This document shows positions 7,555 through 14,794 of a stretch of 23,219 nt of DNA, one piece after another. Location of the stretch: the NCBI GenBank assembly GCA_964472875.1, contig CAYYMD010000047.1, forward strand, positions 1 through 23,219. Reading direction: 5' to 3'. This DNA is from CAYYMD01 sp964472875. GTDB taxonomy: Bacteria > Planctomycetota > Phycisphaerae > SM23-33. Position 1 is the first letter of the stretch; every line of letters starts with the position of its first letter. The notes under the pieces were generated by a model. The model saw only the letters and a program-made list of their open reading frames with translations, was not told the origin of the DNA and did no database searches. Made by a program: the position numbers and the translations under genes.

Positions 7555-9812
7555 CGCCGGCCTTTACATTCGCAACTCCACTTCTGCTGCTGGGGCTTTT
7601 GGCGGCCGCGGCGCCGGTGGTCATCCATCTGGTGTCGCGCGCCCGGGCTCAGGAAGTGTATTTCCCGTCGCTGCGGTTTCTGCGAATGTCCATGGAACGG
7701 ACCGCGAGGCGGCGCAAATTCGAGCACCTGCTGCTGATGCTTCTTCGCATGCTTGTGCTTGCGCTGCTGGCCGTGGCCGTGGCCGAGCCGATATCCGAGG
7801 CCGTGGGCGGCTGGCTCGGCGGGCGGCGATACGCCGCCGTGGTCATCCTCGACAACAGCATGTCCATGGGCGCCCGCGGCAGGGACGGCGACCGCTTCTC
7901 GCACGCCATGACCGACGCCGCCTCTCTGCTTGGCGGCGATTACCAGCCGTCTGTGGCCGGGCTTATCACAACAAACGGCGGCTTTCGCTCCGAATCATTG
8001 ACCGGCGAACTTGCGGCGCTGCGTAGGGGCCTACAGGGGGCCGAGGTGGCCCCGGCGAGGGCGTCCATCGAGCAATGTTATGCCGATGCGGCCGGAATGC
8101 TGCTGGAGACCACAGCTCCGCAGAAATCGATATACATTCTGTCGGACATGCAGAGGGCGAGTTTTGAGCAACTGCTAAAGGCCGACCCGCCGCCCGGGGC
8201 AGAGGATATTCACACGCTGATTGTGAACACGTCGCCGCAGGGGGTCACCAACGTGGGCGTGACGGATTTGAAGATAAGCGGGCGGAAGATTGTCGATGAG
8301 GTGGTGGAATTCACGGCCCGGCTGGAGAATTCATCCGAAGCGGCGATGACGGTTGACGTGGTGCTTCGAGTCGGCGGCGAGGCGACGCGCCAGCGGGCGC
8401 GGAAAACACTGAGCGCCGCGGGCGAAAAGGGCAGCGCGGCCACGGTAAAGTTCAGGCATCGCTTCACCGAGGCGGGGCCGGTTCTTGGCGAAGTGATGAT
8501 AGAAACCCCGGATGACCTTGCGGCCGACAACGTCAGGCGATTCGCGCTGGACATCGGCCAAAGGGCCCGGGCGCTGGTGGTCCGGGGGGCATTCGCCGGC
8601 GGCGGGCGATGGACGGACCCGTCGGCGATACTGGCGCTTCAGCTTCAGCCGTACGAACCCGGCGCCGTTCCCTGGCCGGTCACCACGAGCGTAGTTGATT
8701 ACGACGAACTCACCGCCGGCCGTCTCGCCGTCGCAGATGCAGCGTTCTTCTGCAACGTGCCGTCGTTCACCGCCGAGCAGGCCTCGGCCGTGGCGGATTT
8801 CGTCCGTCGCGGCGGCACGGCCGTGTTCTTTATGGGGCCGAACGTGCAGGCGGACAACTACAACCGGCGGTTCGTGCAGGATATTTCGTCGCAGGGAGGG
8901 CTGCTTCCCGGGCGGCTGGGCGAGCCGGTGGGGCAGATCGGCCCGGATGCCCCGGCCGCGCATCTCGAGTGGATAGACACGCGGCACGAGTATTTCAGCG
9001 GACTGTACGAGAATCCGGACGACTACCCTACAGTCCTGGCCCAGCGTTACTATCGCCTTAAGCCGGCGGCCGGGGGTGGCCAGACGCTTATGCAACTGGC
9101 GGATGAGGCCAAATCGCCGCTTGTAATCCGCAAGCCCTTTGGCCGCGGCGGCGTGGTGCTGTGCACTACTACCGCTTCTCCACGGTGGTCGAACCTGTGC
9201 ATCAGCCCCTTATTTTTGCCGATGGTCAATCGCGCTACGCTGTTGGCCGCCGAGGATAGCGGCCGCGTGGAGACATATCTGGCCGGCTCGCCGGTAACTA
9301 TTCGCGTGGATGTTCCCGACCTGCCGTCCAGGGCGGTGGTCAGCGTTACGCCGCCCGGCGAGCAAGCCGAAGGCGCATCGGCTGTGACGGTTCCTCAGCA
9401 GTTAAAAAAGACCGAAGGTGGATACGCGGCAGTGTTCGAGGACACCGGCCGGCTCGGCCGGTACAGGTGGAAGGTCGTTGCGCCGGGTCTGGACGACGCC
9501 GAGGCGCCGAGCGGAGCGTTCGTGGTGAATCCGCCCGGGACAGAGAGTGACCTTCGCACAATTGACGCCGGGCAATTCGCCGAGACCGCCGGCGAGCATG
9601 GCCTCGGGCGAGTGTACACGGGCGCCACGCTGGGCGAGGTGAACGCAGCGGCGTCTGCGGCGGCGCAGGGCAAAAACTGGTGGGACCTGGTAACCGTCAT
9701 CGCCATCGTGGTGCTGGTGGTCGAGGTGCTGGTGAGCAACTGGATACGCGGCAGCGGCGAGGATGAAATGCCCGCCGAACTGAACCCGCGCGTAGCCGGA
9801 CGGGCCGGTTAA
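7551..9812 (+). CDS. BatA-like membrane protein with vWA domain
   Basis: The 753-residue product starts with the BatA/aerotolerance-type N-terminus: a first membrane segment (about 9-27), the conserved stretch VVIHLVSRARAQEVYFPSLRFL, and a second membrane segment (about 59-80). A vWA domain follows with the metal-site motif LDNSMSMG (Asp101, Ser103, Ser105). A large extracytoplasmic part includes a glutamine-amidotransferase-like strand-loop (ADFVRRGGTAVFFMGPNV). A last membrane segment lies at about 713-732. The start at 7551 overlaps the DUF58 stop (ATGA) and has a GGAGGA Shine-Dalgarno sequence at 7535-7540. The family is linked to envelope stress tolerance, but its exact reaction is unknown. 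Together with DUF58 it probably forms a membrane complex. Confidence 0.85.
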   Translation: MTPAFTFATPLLLLGLLAAAAPVVIHLVSRARAQEVYFPSLRFLRMSMERTARRRKFEHLLLMLLRMLVLALLAVAVAEPISEAVGGWLGGRRYAAVVILDNSMSMGARGRDGDRFSHAMTDAASLLGGDYQPSVAGLITTNGGFRSESLTGELAALRRGLQGAEVAPARASIEQCYADAAGMLLETTAPQKSIYILSDMQRASFEQLLKADPPPGAEDIHTLIVNTSPQGVTNVGVTDLKISGRKIVDEVVEFTARLENSSEAAMTVDVVLRVGGEATRQRARKTLSAAGEKGSAATVKFRHRFTEAGPVLGEVMIETPDDLAADNVRRFALDIGQRARALVVRGAFAGGGRWTDPSAILALQLQPYEPGAVPWPVTTSVVDYDELTAGRLAVADAAFFCNVPSFTAEQASAVADFVRRGGTAVFFMGPNVQADNYNRRFVQDISSQGGLLPGRLGEPVGQIGPDAPAAHLEWIDTRHEYFSGLYENPDDYPTVLAQRYYRLKPAAGGGQTLMQLADEAKSPLVIRKPFGRGGVVLCTTTASPRWSNLCISPLFLPMVNRATLLAAEDSGRVETYLAGSPVTIRVDVPDLPSRAVVSVTPPGEQAEGASAVTVPQQLKKTEGGYAAVFEDTGRLGRYRWKVVAPGLDDAEAPSGAFVVNPPGTESDLRTIDAGQFAETAGEHGLGRVYTGATLGEVNAAASAAAQGKNWWDLVTVIAIVVLVVEVLVSNWIRGSGEDEMPAELNPRVAGRAG

Positions 9813-9845
9813 TCAGTATATCGTGATCTTCGGGAACCATATCCC

Positions 9846-9889
9846 GACTCGTACGTCAAAAGATTCGAAAGAGGTTCGTTCTACGAGTC
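9846..9889. promoter_or_regulatory. Inverted repeat in the leader of the VIT-vWA gene
   Basis: GACTCGTA (9846-9853) and TACGAGTC (9882-9889) are perfect inverted copies separated by 28 bp. A smaller pair, CGAA (9866-9869) and TTCG (9875-9878), lies inside. The element ends 30 bp before the ATG at 9920. It could be an operator or an mRNA leader structure. There is no T tract for a terminator. Confidence 0.3.
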
Positions 9890-9919
9890 AACGAATCGAC
9901 TAAATAAAGAGGTGCAACT

Positions 9920-12181
9920 ATGAATATACGGCGAATATTTGCAGCGGCGGTGATGATGGGGACAGTTTCGGTGGCTATGGGCGACGGCATGATAGTGCCG
10001 ACACATCCGGATATCGCGGTCCGCGGGCACTGGGCGGTCAGGTATCACCGGGTCAATATCAAGGTCCGCGACCAGGTCGCCTCGGTCCACATCGACCAGG
10101 AATTCGTAAACATCGGGCGGGGTATGATAGAGGTCGAGTACCTTTTCCCGGTGCCGCCGGATGCGGCCATCGATTCCATGACAATGATAGTCGACGGCAA
10201 GGAGTACGCTGCGCGCCTGCTCAATGCGGATGAGGCGAGGAACGTCTACGAGGAAATCGTTCGCAAGAAGAAGGACCCCGCGCTGCTGGAATACGCCGGC
10301 TTCGGGCTGTACCGCACGAGGGCGTTTCCGCTGACCCCCGGCAAGCCCTGCAAGGTCGTTGTAACATACAAGAATCTCTGCCCTCGCGACAATAAACTGG
10401 TGGAGGTGTGGTACCCGCTGAACACCGAGAAGTTCTCGGCCAAGGCGATTGAGGATGTTTCGGTCAAGGTCGACATCCGCAACGACCGCAGCGATATCGC
10501 GGCCGTATACAGTCCCACGCACGACCTGACGGTCGACCGCCGCAAGACCAATCACGTTGTGGCGACCTTCTCGGCCAAAAATGTCATTCCGCAGACAGAC
10601 TTCCAGGTTTTTTACAAGGCGACCAACGAGAAGGTCGCGGCCACGCTGCTGACGCACATGGCCAGCGGCGATGCCGACGGTTACTTCATGCTGCTGGCCG
10701 CCCCGTCGCCCCGGAAGCCCGACCGCAAGCCAATGGACAAGGATGTGCTGGTCGTGCTGGACCGCAGCGGCTCGATGAGCGGAAAGAAAATCGAACAAGC
10801 CGTCGAATCCGCGAAATTCATCGTCAACAATCTCAACCCCGGCGACCGCTTCAACGTCATCACCTACAGTGACTCGGTCGAGAAAATTTTCGACTCTCTG
10901 GTAGCTGCCGGCAGGGATAATATAAAAGAGGCGCGGCGGCGGCTCGGCGACGTTCAGGCCACAGGCGGTACGGACATTCACTCCGCGCTTGGTGAGGCGA
11001 TGGATGTGCTGGATAAAAAGGCCGACGGCGACGCCGACAGGCCCGCATACGTTATCTTCCTGACCGACGGCAAGCCCACCGTCGGCAATACAAACGAGAA
11101 GGACATTATCGCCGACACGCAAAAGGCCAACCGGTCCGGGGCGAGGATGTTCGTCTTCGGCGTGGGCTACGACGTAAACGTTCGCCTGCTGGACAGACTC
11201 GCCATCGAGAACAGGGGCCGCAGCGACTACGTCAAGCCAAACGAGCCCATCGAGTCGAAGATTTCCGCTCTCTACCGCAAGATTAAGAACCCCGTCATGA
11301 CAGACCTTGCGGTGAAGGTTCCCGGCGTGCGGCTGTTCAACGTATATCCGCGGGAAATTCCCGATTTATTCGAGGGCGACCAGATTGTTCTGTTCGGCCG
11401 CTACGACGGCAAAGACGCGGCAGGACTTCCGGTAGAGGTCGCCGGCGGGGGGCAGGGTCAGTTGCTAATCACGGGCGAGTATCTCGGCGCCAAAAAGTCG
11501 TTCGAGTATCCGGCGGCCCTGCGGACCCGGCCGAACAAGCCGTCCAATGTCTTTATCGAGCGGCTGTGGGCGATGCGCCGCGTTGGCTATCTGCTGGATG
11601 AGGTGCAGTTGCACGGCCGCAGCGATGAAGTTGTCGATGAGATTACCCGCCTTGGCAAGAAGTACGGGATAATGACGCCGTATACGAGTTTCCTGGCCGA
11701 CGAGACGACTGCACTCCATTCGGAAGCGGAAGTTCACAAGAAGGCCGACGAGGTGGCTTATAAACTCGCAGGCACAATTAGCGGCGCCGGCGGGCAGATG
11801 GCTGCAGGTACAAGGCAGCAGCTCAAAGAGGCGAGGAACGCGCCCGCGCCAACCGACGCGGACGCCGGTAGCTCGGTGATGCAGGGCAACACGAACAGGG
11901 AGGACTACGAGGCAGGGCGAACCGAGACCGTCGCCAACGTCCGCCAGGTAGGCAACCAGGGCATTTACCGCCGCGGCGACAACGTCTGGATTGCCTCCAA
12001 CGCCACGGACGTTGACCCCGAGAAAGACGAAGACAAAATCCGCGACGTCAATCGCTTCAGCGAGGAATACTTCGAACTGGTCAGGAAAAACACCGTCGAG
12101 CAGAACCAGGTACTCTCCTCCCAGCGTGGCGATGAGGAACTGTTAATACGCCTTCGCGGGCAGGTGTATCGCATAAAATAG
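9920..12181 (+). CDS. Exported VIT and von Willebrand factor A domain protein
   Basis: The 753-residue product resembles inter-alpha-trypsin-inhibitor heavy-chain-like bacterial proteins. It has a short signal peptide (MNIRRIFAAAVMMGTVSVAMG), a VIT domain (about 30-155, with YLFPVPPDAAIDSMTMIVDGKEYAARLL split as FPVPPDAAIDSM and VDGKEYAA), then a vWA domain. The vWA metal site is complete: DRSGSMS (Asp281, Ser283, Ser285), TGGTDI (Thr351) and LTDGKPT (Asp383). The C-terminal third has a conserved GKKYGIMTPYTSFLA segment and a charged, low-complexity tail. A good Shine-Dalgarno sequence (AAAGAGGTG) lies 5 nt before the ATG. Such proteins are thought to bind partners extracytoplasmically through the metal site. 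The context with DUF58 and BatA-like genes, 107 bp upstream, suggests a shared envelope function. Confidence 0.88.
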   Translation: MNIRRIFAAAVMMGTVSVAMGDGMIVPTHPDIAVRGHWAVRYHRVNIKVRDQVASVHIDQEFVNIGRGMIEVEYLFPVPPDAAIDSMTMIVDGKEYAARLLNADEARNVYEEIVRKKKDPALLEYAGFGLYRTRAFPLTPGKPCKVVVTYKNLCPRDNKLVEVWYPLNTEKFSAKAIEDVSVKVDIRNDRSDIAAVYSPTHDLTVDRRKTNHVVATFSAKNVIPQTDFQVFYKATNEKVAATLLTHMASGDADGYFMLLAAPSPRKPDRKPMDKDVLVVLDRSGSMSGKKIEQAVESAKFIVNNLNPGDRFNVITYSDSVEKIFDSLVAAGRDNIKEARRRLGDVQATGGTDIHSALGEAMDVLDKKADGDADRPAYVIFLTDGKPTVGNTNEKDIIADTQKANRSGARMFVFGVGYDVNVRLLDRLAIENRGRSDYVKPNEPIESKISALYRKIKNPVMTDLAVKVPGVRLFNVYPREIPDLFEGDQIVLFGRYDGKDAAGLPVEVAGGGQGQLLITGEYLGAKKSFEYPAALRTRPNKPSNVFIERLWAMRRVGYLLDEVQLHGRSDEVVDEITRLGKKYGIMTPYTSFLADETTALHSEAEVHKKADEVAYKLAGTISGAGGQMAAGTRQQLKEARNAPAPTDADAGSSVMQGNTNREDYEAGRTETVANVRQVGNQGIYRRGDNVWIASNATDVDPEKDEDKIRDVNRFSEEYFELVRKNTVEQNQVLSSQRGDEELLIRLRGQVYRIK

Positions 12182-12191
12182 CTATCAGCCC

Positions 12192-12241
12192 AAAAAACGT
12201 GCAGGGCGTGCAACTCAGGTCCGAAAAGCCGGGTTGCACGC
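12192..12241 (-). terminator. Probable terminator of ybeY
   Basis: A stem of 11 pairs with one G-U joins 12206-12216 and 12231-12241 (GCGTGCAAC against GTTGCACGC at its core). Read on the minus strand it is followed, after 8 nt, by six T residues (A-run at 12192-12197). A second GTGCA copy at 12199-12203 could shift the stem closer to the T run. The element lies between convergent genes, so it may also slow plus-strand transcription from the VIT-vWA gene. Confidence 0.45.
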
Positions 12242-12246
12242 GGGAT

Positions 12247-12687
12247 TTATCGGCCCATAAAGGCGCGGAGCAGTCTTTCCTGTCGGGCGTGCATTTTCTC
12301 GGCCGCGGCTGCGGTGGTGTCGTCATAGTCCATGATGTGCAGCAGGCCGTGGACAACGTAGAGCAGCAGTTCGCGCCGGATGGATATTTTCATCCGTTTG
12401 GCGCGGCGGCGTGCCAGGTCGCCGCAGACCACGATTTGCCCGTCAACCACGCCGCTTTCGGTATCGGACAGGTCGAAACTGATGACGTCCGTCTCGTTGT
12501 CCCGGCCGAGGTATTGCCTATTTAACGACCGGATTTTCTTTTTCCCGACCACGGCCACATCTATCTCGCCCAGGCGGACGCCTTCTTTGCGTGCCACAAA
12601 GCGGGCAAGTTCGGCGATTTTCTTCTTCTCCACGCGCAGCGTCCGCATAGTGCTTGTGACTGTTATGTTTGTCTTGGCGGAAGTCAT
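12247..12687 (-). CDS. ybeY: Endoribonuclease YbeY
   Basis: YbeY is a metal-dependent endoribonuclease needed for 16S rRNA 3' end maturation and ribosome quality control. The 146-residue product has the family pattern LNRQYLGRDNETDVISFDL (53-72, in parts LNRQYLG and DNETDVISFDL) and the metal-binding helix ELLLYVVHGLLHIMDYDD. The usual motif is H-x3-H-x5-H. His113 and His117 are present, but the third position is Asp123. The start at 12687 (MTSAKTNITV) was chosen because it gives the family N-terminal length; an in-frame ATG at 12759 would add 24 arginine-rich residues and run into the ilvC leader. It diverges from ilvC. Confidence 0.88.
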   Translation of the reverse strand: MTSAKTNITVTSTMRTLRVEKKKIAELARFVARKEGVRLGEIDVAVVGKKKIRSLNRQYLGRDNETDVISFDLSDTESGVVDGQIVVCGDLARRRAKRMKISIRRELLLYVVHGLLHIMDYDDTTAAAAEKMHARQERLLRAFMGR

Positions 12688-12727
12688 AACATGAGTATAA
12701 CGCAGCGGCGGCTGGAGCGATACCGTC

Positions 12728-12756
12728 TTGACCCGGCGCCGGCGGCGCAGTAAAAG
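12728..12756 (+). promoter_or_regulatory. Candidate sigma-70 promoter of ilvC
   Basis: TTGACC (12728-12733) is followed after exactly 17 bp by TAAAAG (12751-12756), four of six matches to the -10 consensus. The spacer is very GC-rich. It would place the transcript start about 30 nt before the ilvC ATG. No leader peptide or attenuator hairpin is seen. Confidence 0.4.
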
Positions 12757-12794
12757 CAATGCACGAGATTAACCAACAATACAGGAGTAACATC

Positions 12795-13892
12795 ATGGCG
12801 AAGATGGATTTCGGCGGAGTCAAAGAAGAAGTTATTACGCGAAAAGAGTTCCCGCTTTCAAAGGCCAGGCGGGTGCTCAAGAACGAGACCATAGCTGTTC
12901 TCGGCTACGGCGTTCAGGGACCGGCCCAGGCGCTGAACATGGGCGACAACGGCTTCAACGTCATCATCGGCCAGGCCAAGCAGTTCAAGAAGGACTGGGA
13001 CCGCGCCGTGGCCGACGGCTGGAAGCCCGGTAAAACGCTGTTCGACATCGAGGAGGCCGCCCAGCGCGGCACGATAATCCAGATGCTGGTCTCCGACGCG
13101 GCCCAGAAGGCCATCTGGCCGAAGGTCAAAAAGTGCCTCAACGAAGGCGACGCGTTGTACTTCTCGCACGGGTTCTCCATCGTCTATAGGGACCAGACCA
13201 AGGTCATCCCTCCGGAAAACGTGGACGTCATCATGGTTGCGCCCAAGGGCTCGGGCACGTCTGTGCGACGGAATTTCCTCAGCGGGGCGGGCATTAACTC
13301 ATCCTTCGCCGTCGAGCAGGACTACACAGGCAAGGCCCGCGACCGCTGCATCGCGGTGGGCATCGCCGTCGGCAGCGGATACCTGTTCCCCACCACGTTC
13401 GAGAAGGAAGTCTTCAGCGACCTGACCGGCGAGCGCGGCGTGCTGATGGGCGCGCTTGCGGGAATCATGGAGGCCCAGTACGACACGCTCCGCCGCCACG
13501 GCCACTCCCCGTCGGAGGCATTCAACGAGACCGTCGAGGAACTCACCCAGAGTCTCATCCGGCTGGTCGATGAGAAGGGCATGGACTGGATGTACTCCAA
13601 CTGCTCGGCCACCGCACAACGCGGCGCGCTGGACTGGAAGCCGAAGTTCAAGCGGGCCGTCATGCCGGTTTTCCGCGAACTGTACCAGCGGGTTTCCGAC
13701 GGGACCGAGACCAAGCGAGTCCTGCGACTGTGCGGGCGGAAGGATTATCCAAAGCGCATCGCAAAGGAACTGGCCGAGATGCGTAACAGCGAGATGTGGC
13801 AGGCCGGTGCGACCACGCGCTCATTGCGGCCGCACGAACGGGCAAAAAAGGTCACCAAGGCCACAAAGGGCGTCGGCGGCCGGTCAGGGTGA
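12795..13892 (+). CDS. ilvC: Ketol-acid reductoisomerase
   Basis: IlvC isomerises and reduces acetolactate and acetohydroxybutyrate in valine and isoleucine synthesis, using NAD(P)H and Mg2+. The 365-residue product matches the Bacteroides/planctomycete type: FGGVKEEVITRKEFPL at the N-terminus, nucleotide-binding loop VLGYGVQGPAQAL (about 35-47), VAPKGSGTS, and the metal-ligand region SDLTGERG (208-215). The knotted C-terminal domain follows, including AFNETVEELTQSL and NCSATAQRGALDW. The start has an AGGAG Shine-Dalgarno sequence 7 nt upstream; a longer frame from 12759 is not needed. After LRPHERA, where related proteins end, there are 16 extra residues (AKKVTKATKGVGGRSG) encoded by repeat-like DNA. 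No other ilv or leu gene is nearby. Confidence 0.96.
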   Translation: MAKMDFGGVKEEVITRKEFPLSKARRVLKNETIAVLGYGVQGPAQALNMGDNGFNVIIGQAKQFKKDWDRAVADGWKPGKTLFDIEEAAQRGTIIQMLVSDAAQKAIWPKVKKCLNEGDALYFSHGFSIVYRDQTKVIPPENVDVIMVAPKGSGTSVRRNFLSGAGINSSFAVEQDYTGKARDRCIAVGIAVGSGYLFPTTFEKEVFSDLTGERGVLMGALAGIMEAQYDTLRRHGHSPSEAFNETVEELTQSLIRLVDEKGMDWMYSNCSATAQRGALDWKPKFKRAVMPVFRELYQRVSDGTETKRVLRLCGRKDYPKRIAKELAEMRNSEMWQAGATTRSLRPHERAKKVTKATKGVGGRSG

Positions 13893-13917
13893 TAGTTGAA
13901 TCACGGAGTTCACAGGG
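13844..13917 (+). repeat. GGTCACCAAGGCCACAAAGG-type repeat overlapping the ilvC 3' end
   Basis: The last 16 codons of ilvC lie in AAAAAAGGTCACCAAGGCC followed by ACAAAGGG, a run of short CAC-AAGG-like units. After the stop codon the sequence continues with ATCACGGAGTTCACAGGG, the same family as 5965-5989. The change from protein-like to repeat-like sequence falls inside the reading frame. Confidence 0.5.
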
Positions 13918-14076
13918 TTCGCAAAGAAGAGAAAATTGGCTAATCGCACGGCGGCCCGCCTATGGATTGTCCACTCCCGGCGCCGGGATTGATGGGGCGG
14001 ATAAACTTTCCTACGCCACCGCACCTGTCGTAGGATTTGATGATAGGGATTATTTAGTTTTGAATGATAATTAGGC
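13893..14076. other. Intergenic gap with palindrome and hairpin before hicA
   Basis: Besides the repeat tail this gap holds a 14-bp palindrome TCCCGGCGCCGGGA (13974-13987) and a CCTACG/CGTAGG inverted pair around 14010-14034. One plus-strand frame stays open to a TAG at 14072-14074 and reads like protein near its end (ADKLSYATAPVVGFDDRDYL). It has no start or Shine-Dalgarno sequence and I do not recognise it. A decayed gene end or a mobile palindromic element are both possible. Confidence 0.35.
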
Positions 14077-14265
14077 ATGAAATATCGGGATGTGGTAAAA
14101 TTGATTGAACGGGACGGATGGTTCCTGGCTTCGCAAAAAGGAAGCCACAGGAAATACAAACATCCCGATAAAAAAGGCCGAGTAATTATACCGTATAGCC
14201 GTGACGGCAAGGATGTTCCGCCCGGAACGCTAAATAGTATTTTGAAACAAGCCGGCCTGAAGTGA
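14077..14265 (+). CDS. hicA: HicA-type toxin (mRNA interferase)
   Basis: HicA toxins cut mRNAs and are held inactive by HicB. The 62-residue product is a complete HicA domain: a double-stranded-RNA-binding-like fold with the catalytic histidine in the motif QKGSHRKYKHP (His at about 24), and the usual end PPGTLNSILKQAGL. The ATG at 14077 has only a weak Shine-Dalgarno sequence. The stop codon lies 8 bp before the hicB ATG, in the standard toxin-antitoxin order. Confidence 0.9.
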   Translation: MKYRDVVKLIERDGWFLASQKGSHRKYKHPDKKGRVIIPYSRDGKDVPPGTLNSILKQAGLK

Positions 14266-14273
14266 GGTGGATT

Positions 14274-14495
14274 ATGGAGCATAAATATCTGGTTGTGATA
14301 GAAAAGGCAGATGACGGCGGTTACAGCGCCTACGTTCCCGATTTGCCCGGATGCGTATCTTCGGCCGATACCGTCGATGAGCTGAAGCAACTTATCAAGG
14401 AAGCGATACATATGTACGTTCAGGACATGATCGCCGACGGCGAACCGGTTCCCGAGCCGAAGACGCAATGGACGGAGATGTCGGCTGCGGTTTGA
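14274..14495 (+). CDS. hicB: HicB-type antitoxin, short form
   Basis: HicB binds and blocks HicA. The 73-residue product has the partial RNase-H-like HicB domain: YLVVIEKADDGGYSAYVPDLPGCVSSADTVDEL, seen here as YLVVIEKADDGGYSAYVPDL then PGCVSSADT. It ends in PVPEPKTQWTEMSAAV with no helix-turn-helix or ribbon-helix-helix domain, so it may not repress its own promoter. GAGGTG before the ATG serves as the Shine-Dalgarno sequence. A GTG at 14262 that overlaps the hicA stop could also start it, but MEHKYLVVIE is the natural N-terminus. Confidence 0.88.
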   Translation: MEHKYLVVIEKADDGGYSAYVPDLPGCVSSADTVDELKQLIKEAIHMYVQDMIADGEPVPEPKTQWTEMSAAV

Positions 14496-14503
14496 TCCAT
14501 AAA

Positions 14504-14599
14504 ATGGGGACAGATGCGGAACTTTACGAGTTCGGCGTCGTCAAATTGCATAAAGACTATTGAAATTATCAGTGGTGGTATGAAAGGGGTCGATCATGA
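14504..14599 (+). pseudogene. Short frame with an in-frame TGA, possible gene remnant
   Basis: From the ATG at 14504 the frame reads MGTDAELYEFGVVKLHKDY, then TGA (14561-14563), then NYQWWYERGRS and a TGA at 14597-14599. The final stop overlaps the next ATG as ATGA. The amino-acid composition on both sides of the internal TGA looks protein-like. It has no Shine-Dalgarno sequence. A decayed small gene is the simplest reading; chance cannot be excluded in so short a frame. Confidence 0.25.
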
Positions 14600-14709
14600 A
14601 ACATATCGTGGGATTATTCACGGTGATAGTAATTGTTGCTCTGTCGGGATGTGGGCGTTGGCTTACTGCGCAGCGCTCGGCGTTCGCGATAAGGCAAGGG
14701 CGATGCTGA
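14596..14709 (+). CDS. Possible tiny lipoprotein
   Basis: The 37-residue frame begins MKHIVGLFTVIVIVALSGC: a basic start, a hydrophobic core, and a lipobox-like LSGC with the cysteine at residue 19. Only 18 residues follow (GRWLTAQRSAFAIRQGRC). AAAGGGG lies 6 nt before the ATG, a good Shine-Dalgarno sequence. It may be a complete small lipoprotein or a frameshifted longer one; another frame continues open to 14786. I do not recognise a family. Confidence 0.4.
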   Translation: MKHIVGLFTVIVIVALSGCGRWLTAQRSAFAIRQGRC

Positions 14710-14794
14710 CCGAGTCTCGCAGGCCGCTTATCGACCATGACCCGCGCCCCCACCTCTGGCCTGGCGCCGGACTGTTCCCGAAATAGGATTGTTT

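Noticed and set aside
6050..9873. Shared 12-mer GATTCGAAAGAG upstream of rsmD (6050) and of the VIT-vWA gene (9862)
   Set aside because: A 12-base match is expected by chance several times in a window of this size, and no longer similarity surrounds it.
9881..11122. 413-codon minus-strand frame antisense to the VIT-vWA gene
   Set aside because: The plus-strand gene has complete motifs and a Shine-Dalgarno sequence; the antisense frame has only low-information sequence.
14514..14786. 90-codon plus-strand frame over the lipoprotein candidate
   Set aside because: No Shine-Dalgarno sequence or domain; it competes with a better-supported start at 14596, though its end might belong to a frameshifted gene as noted above.
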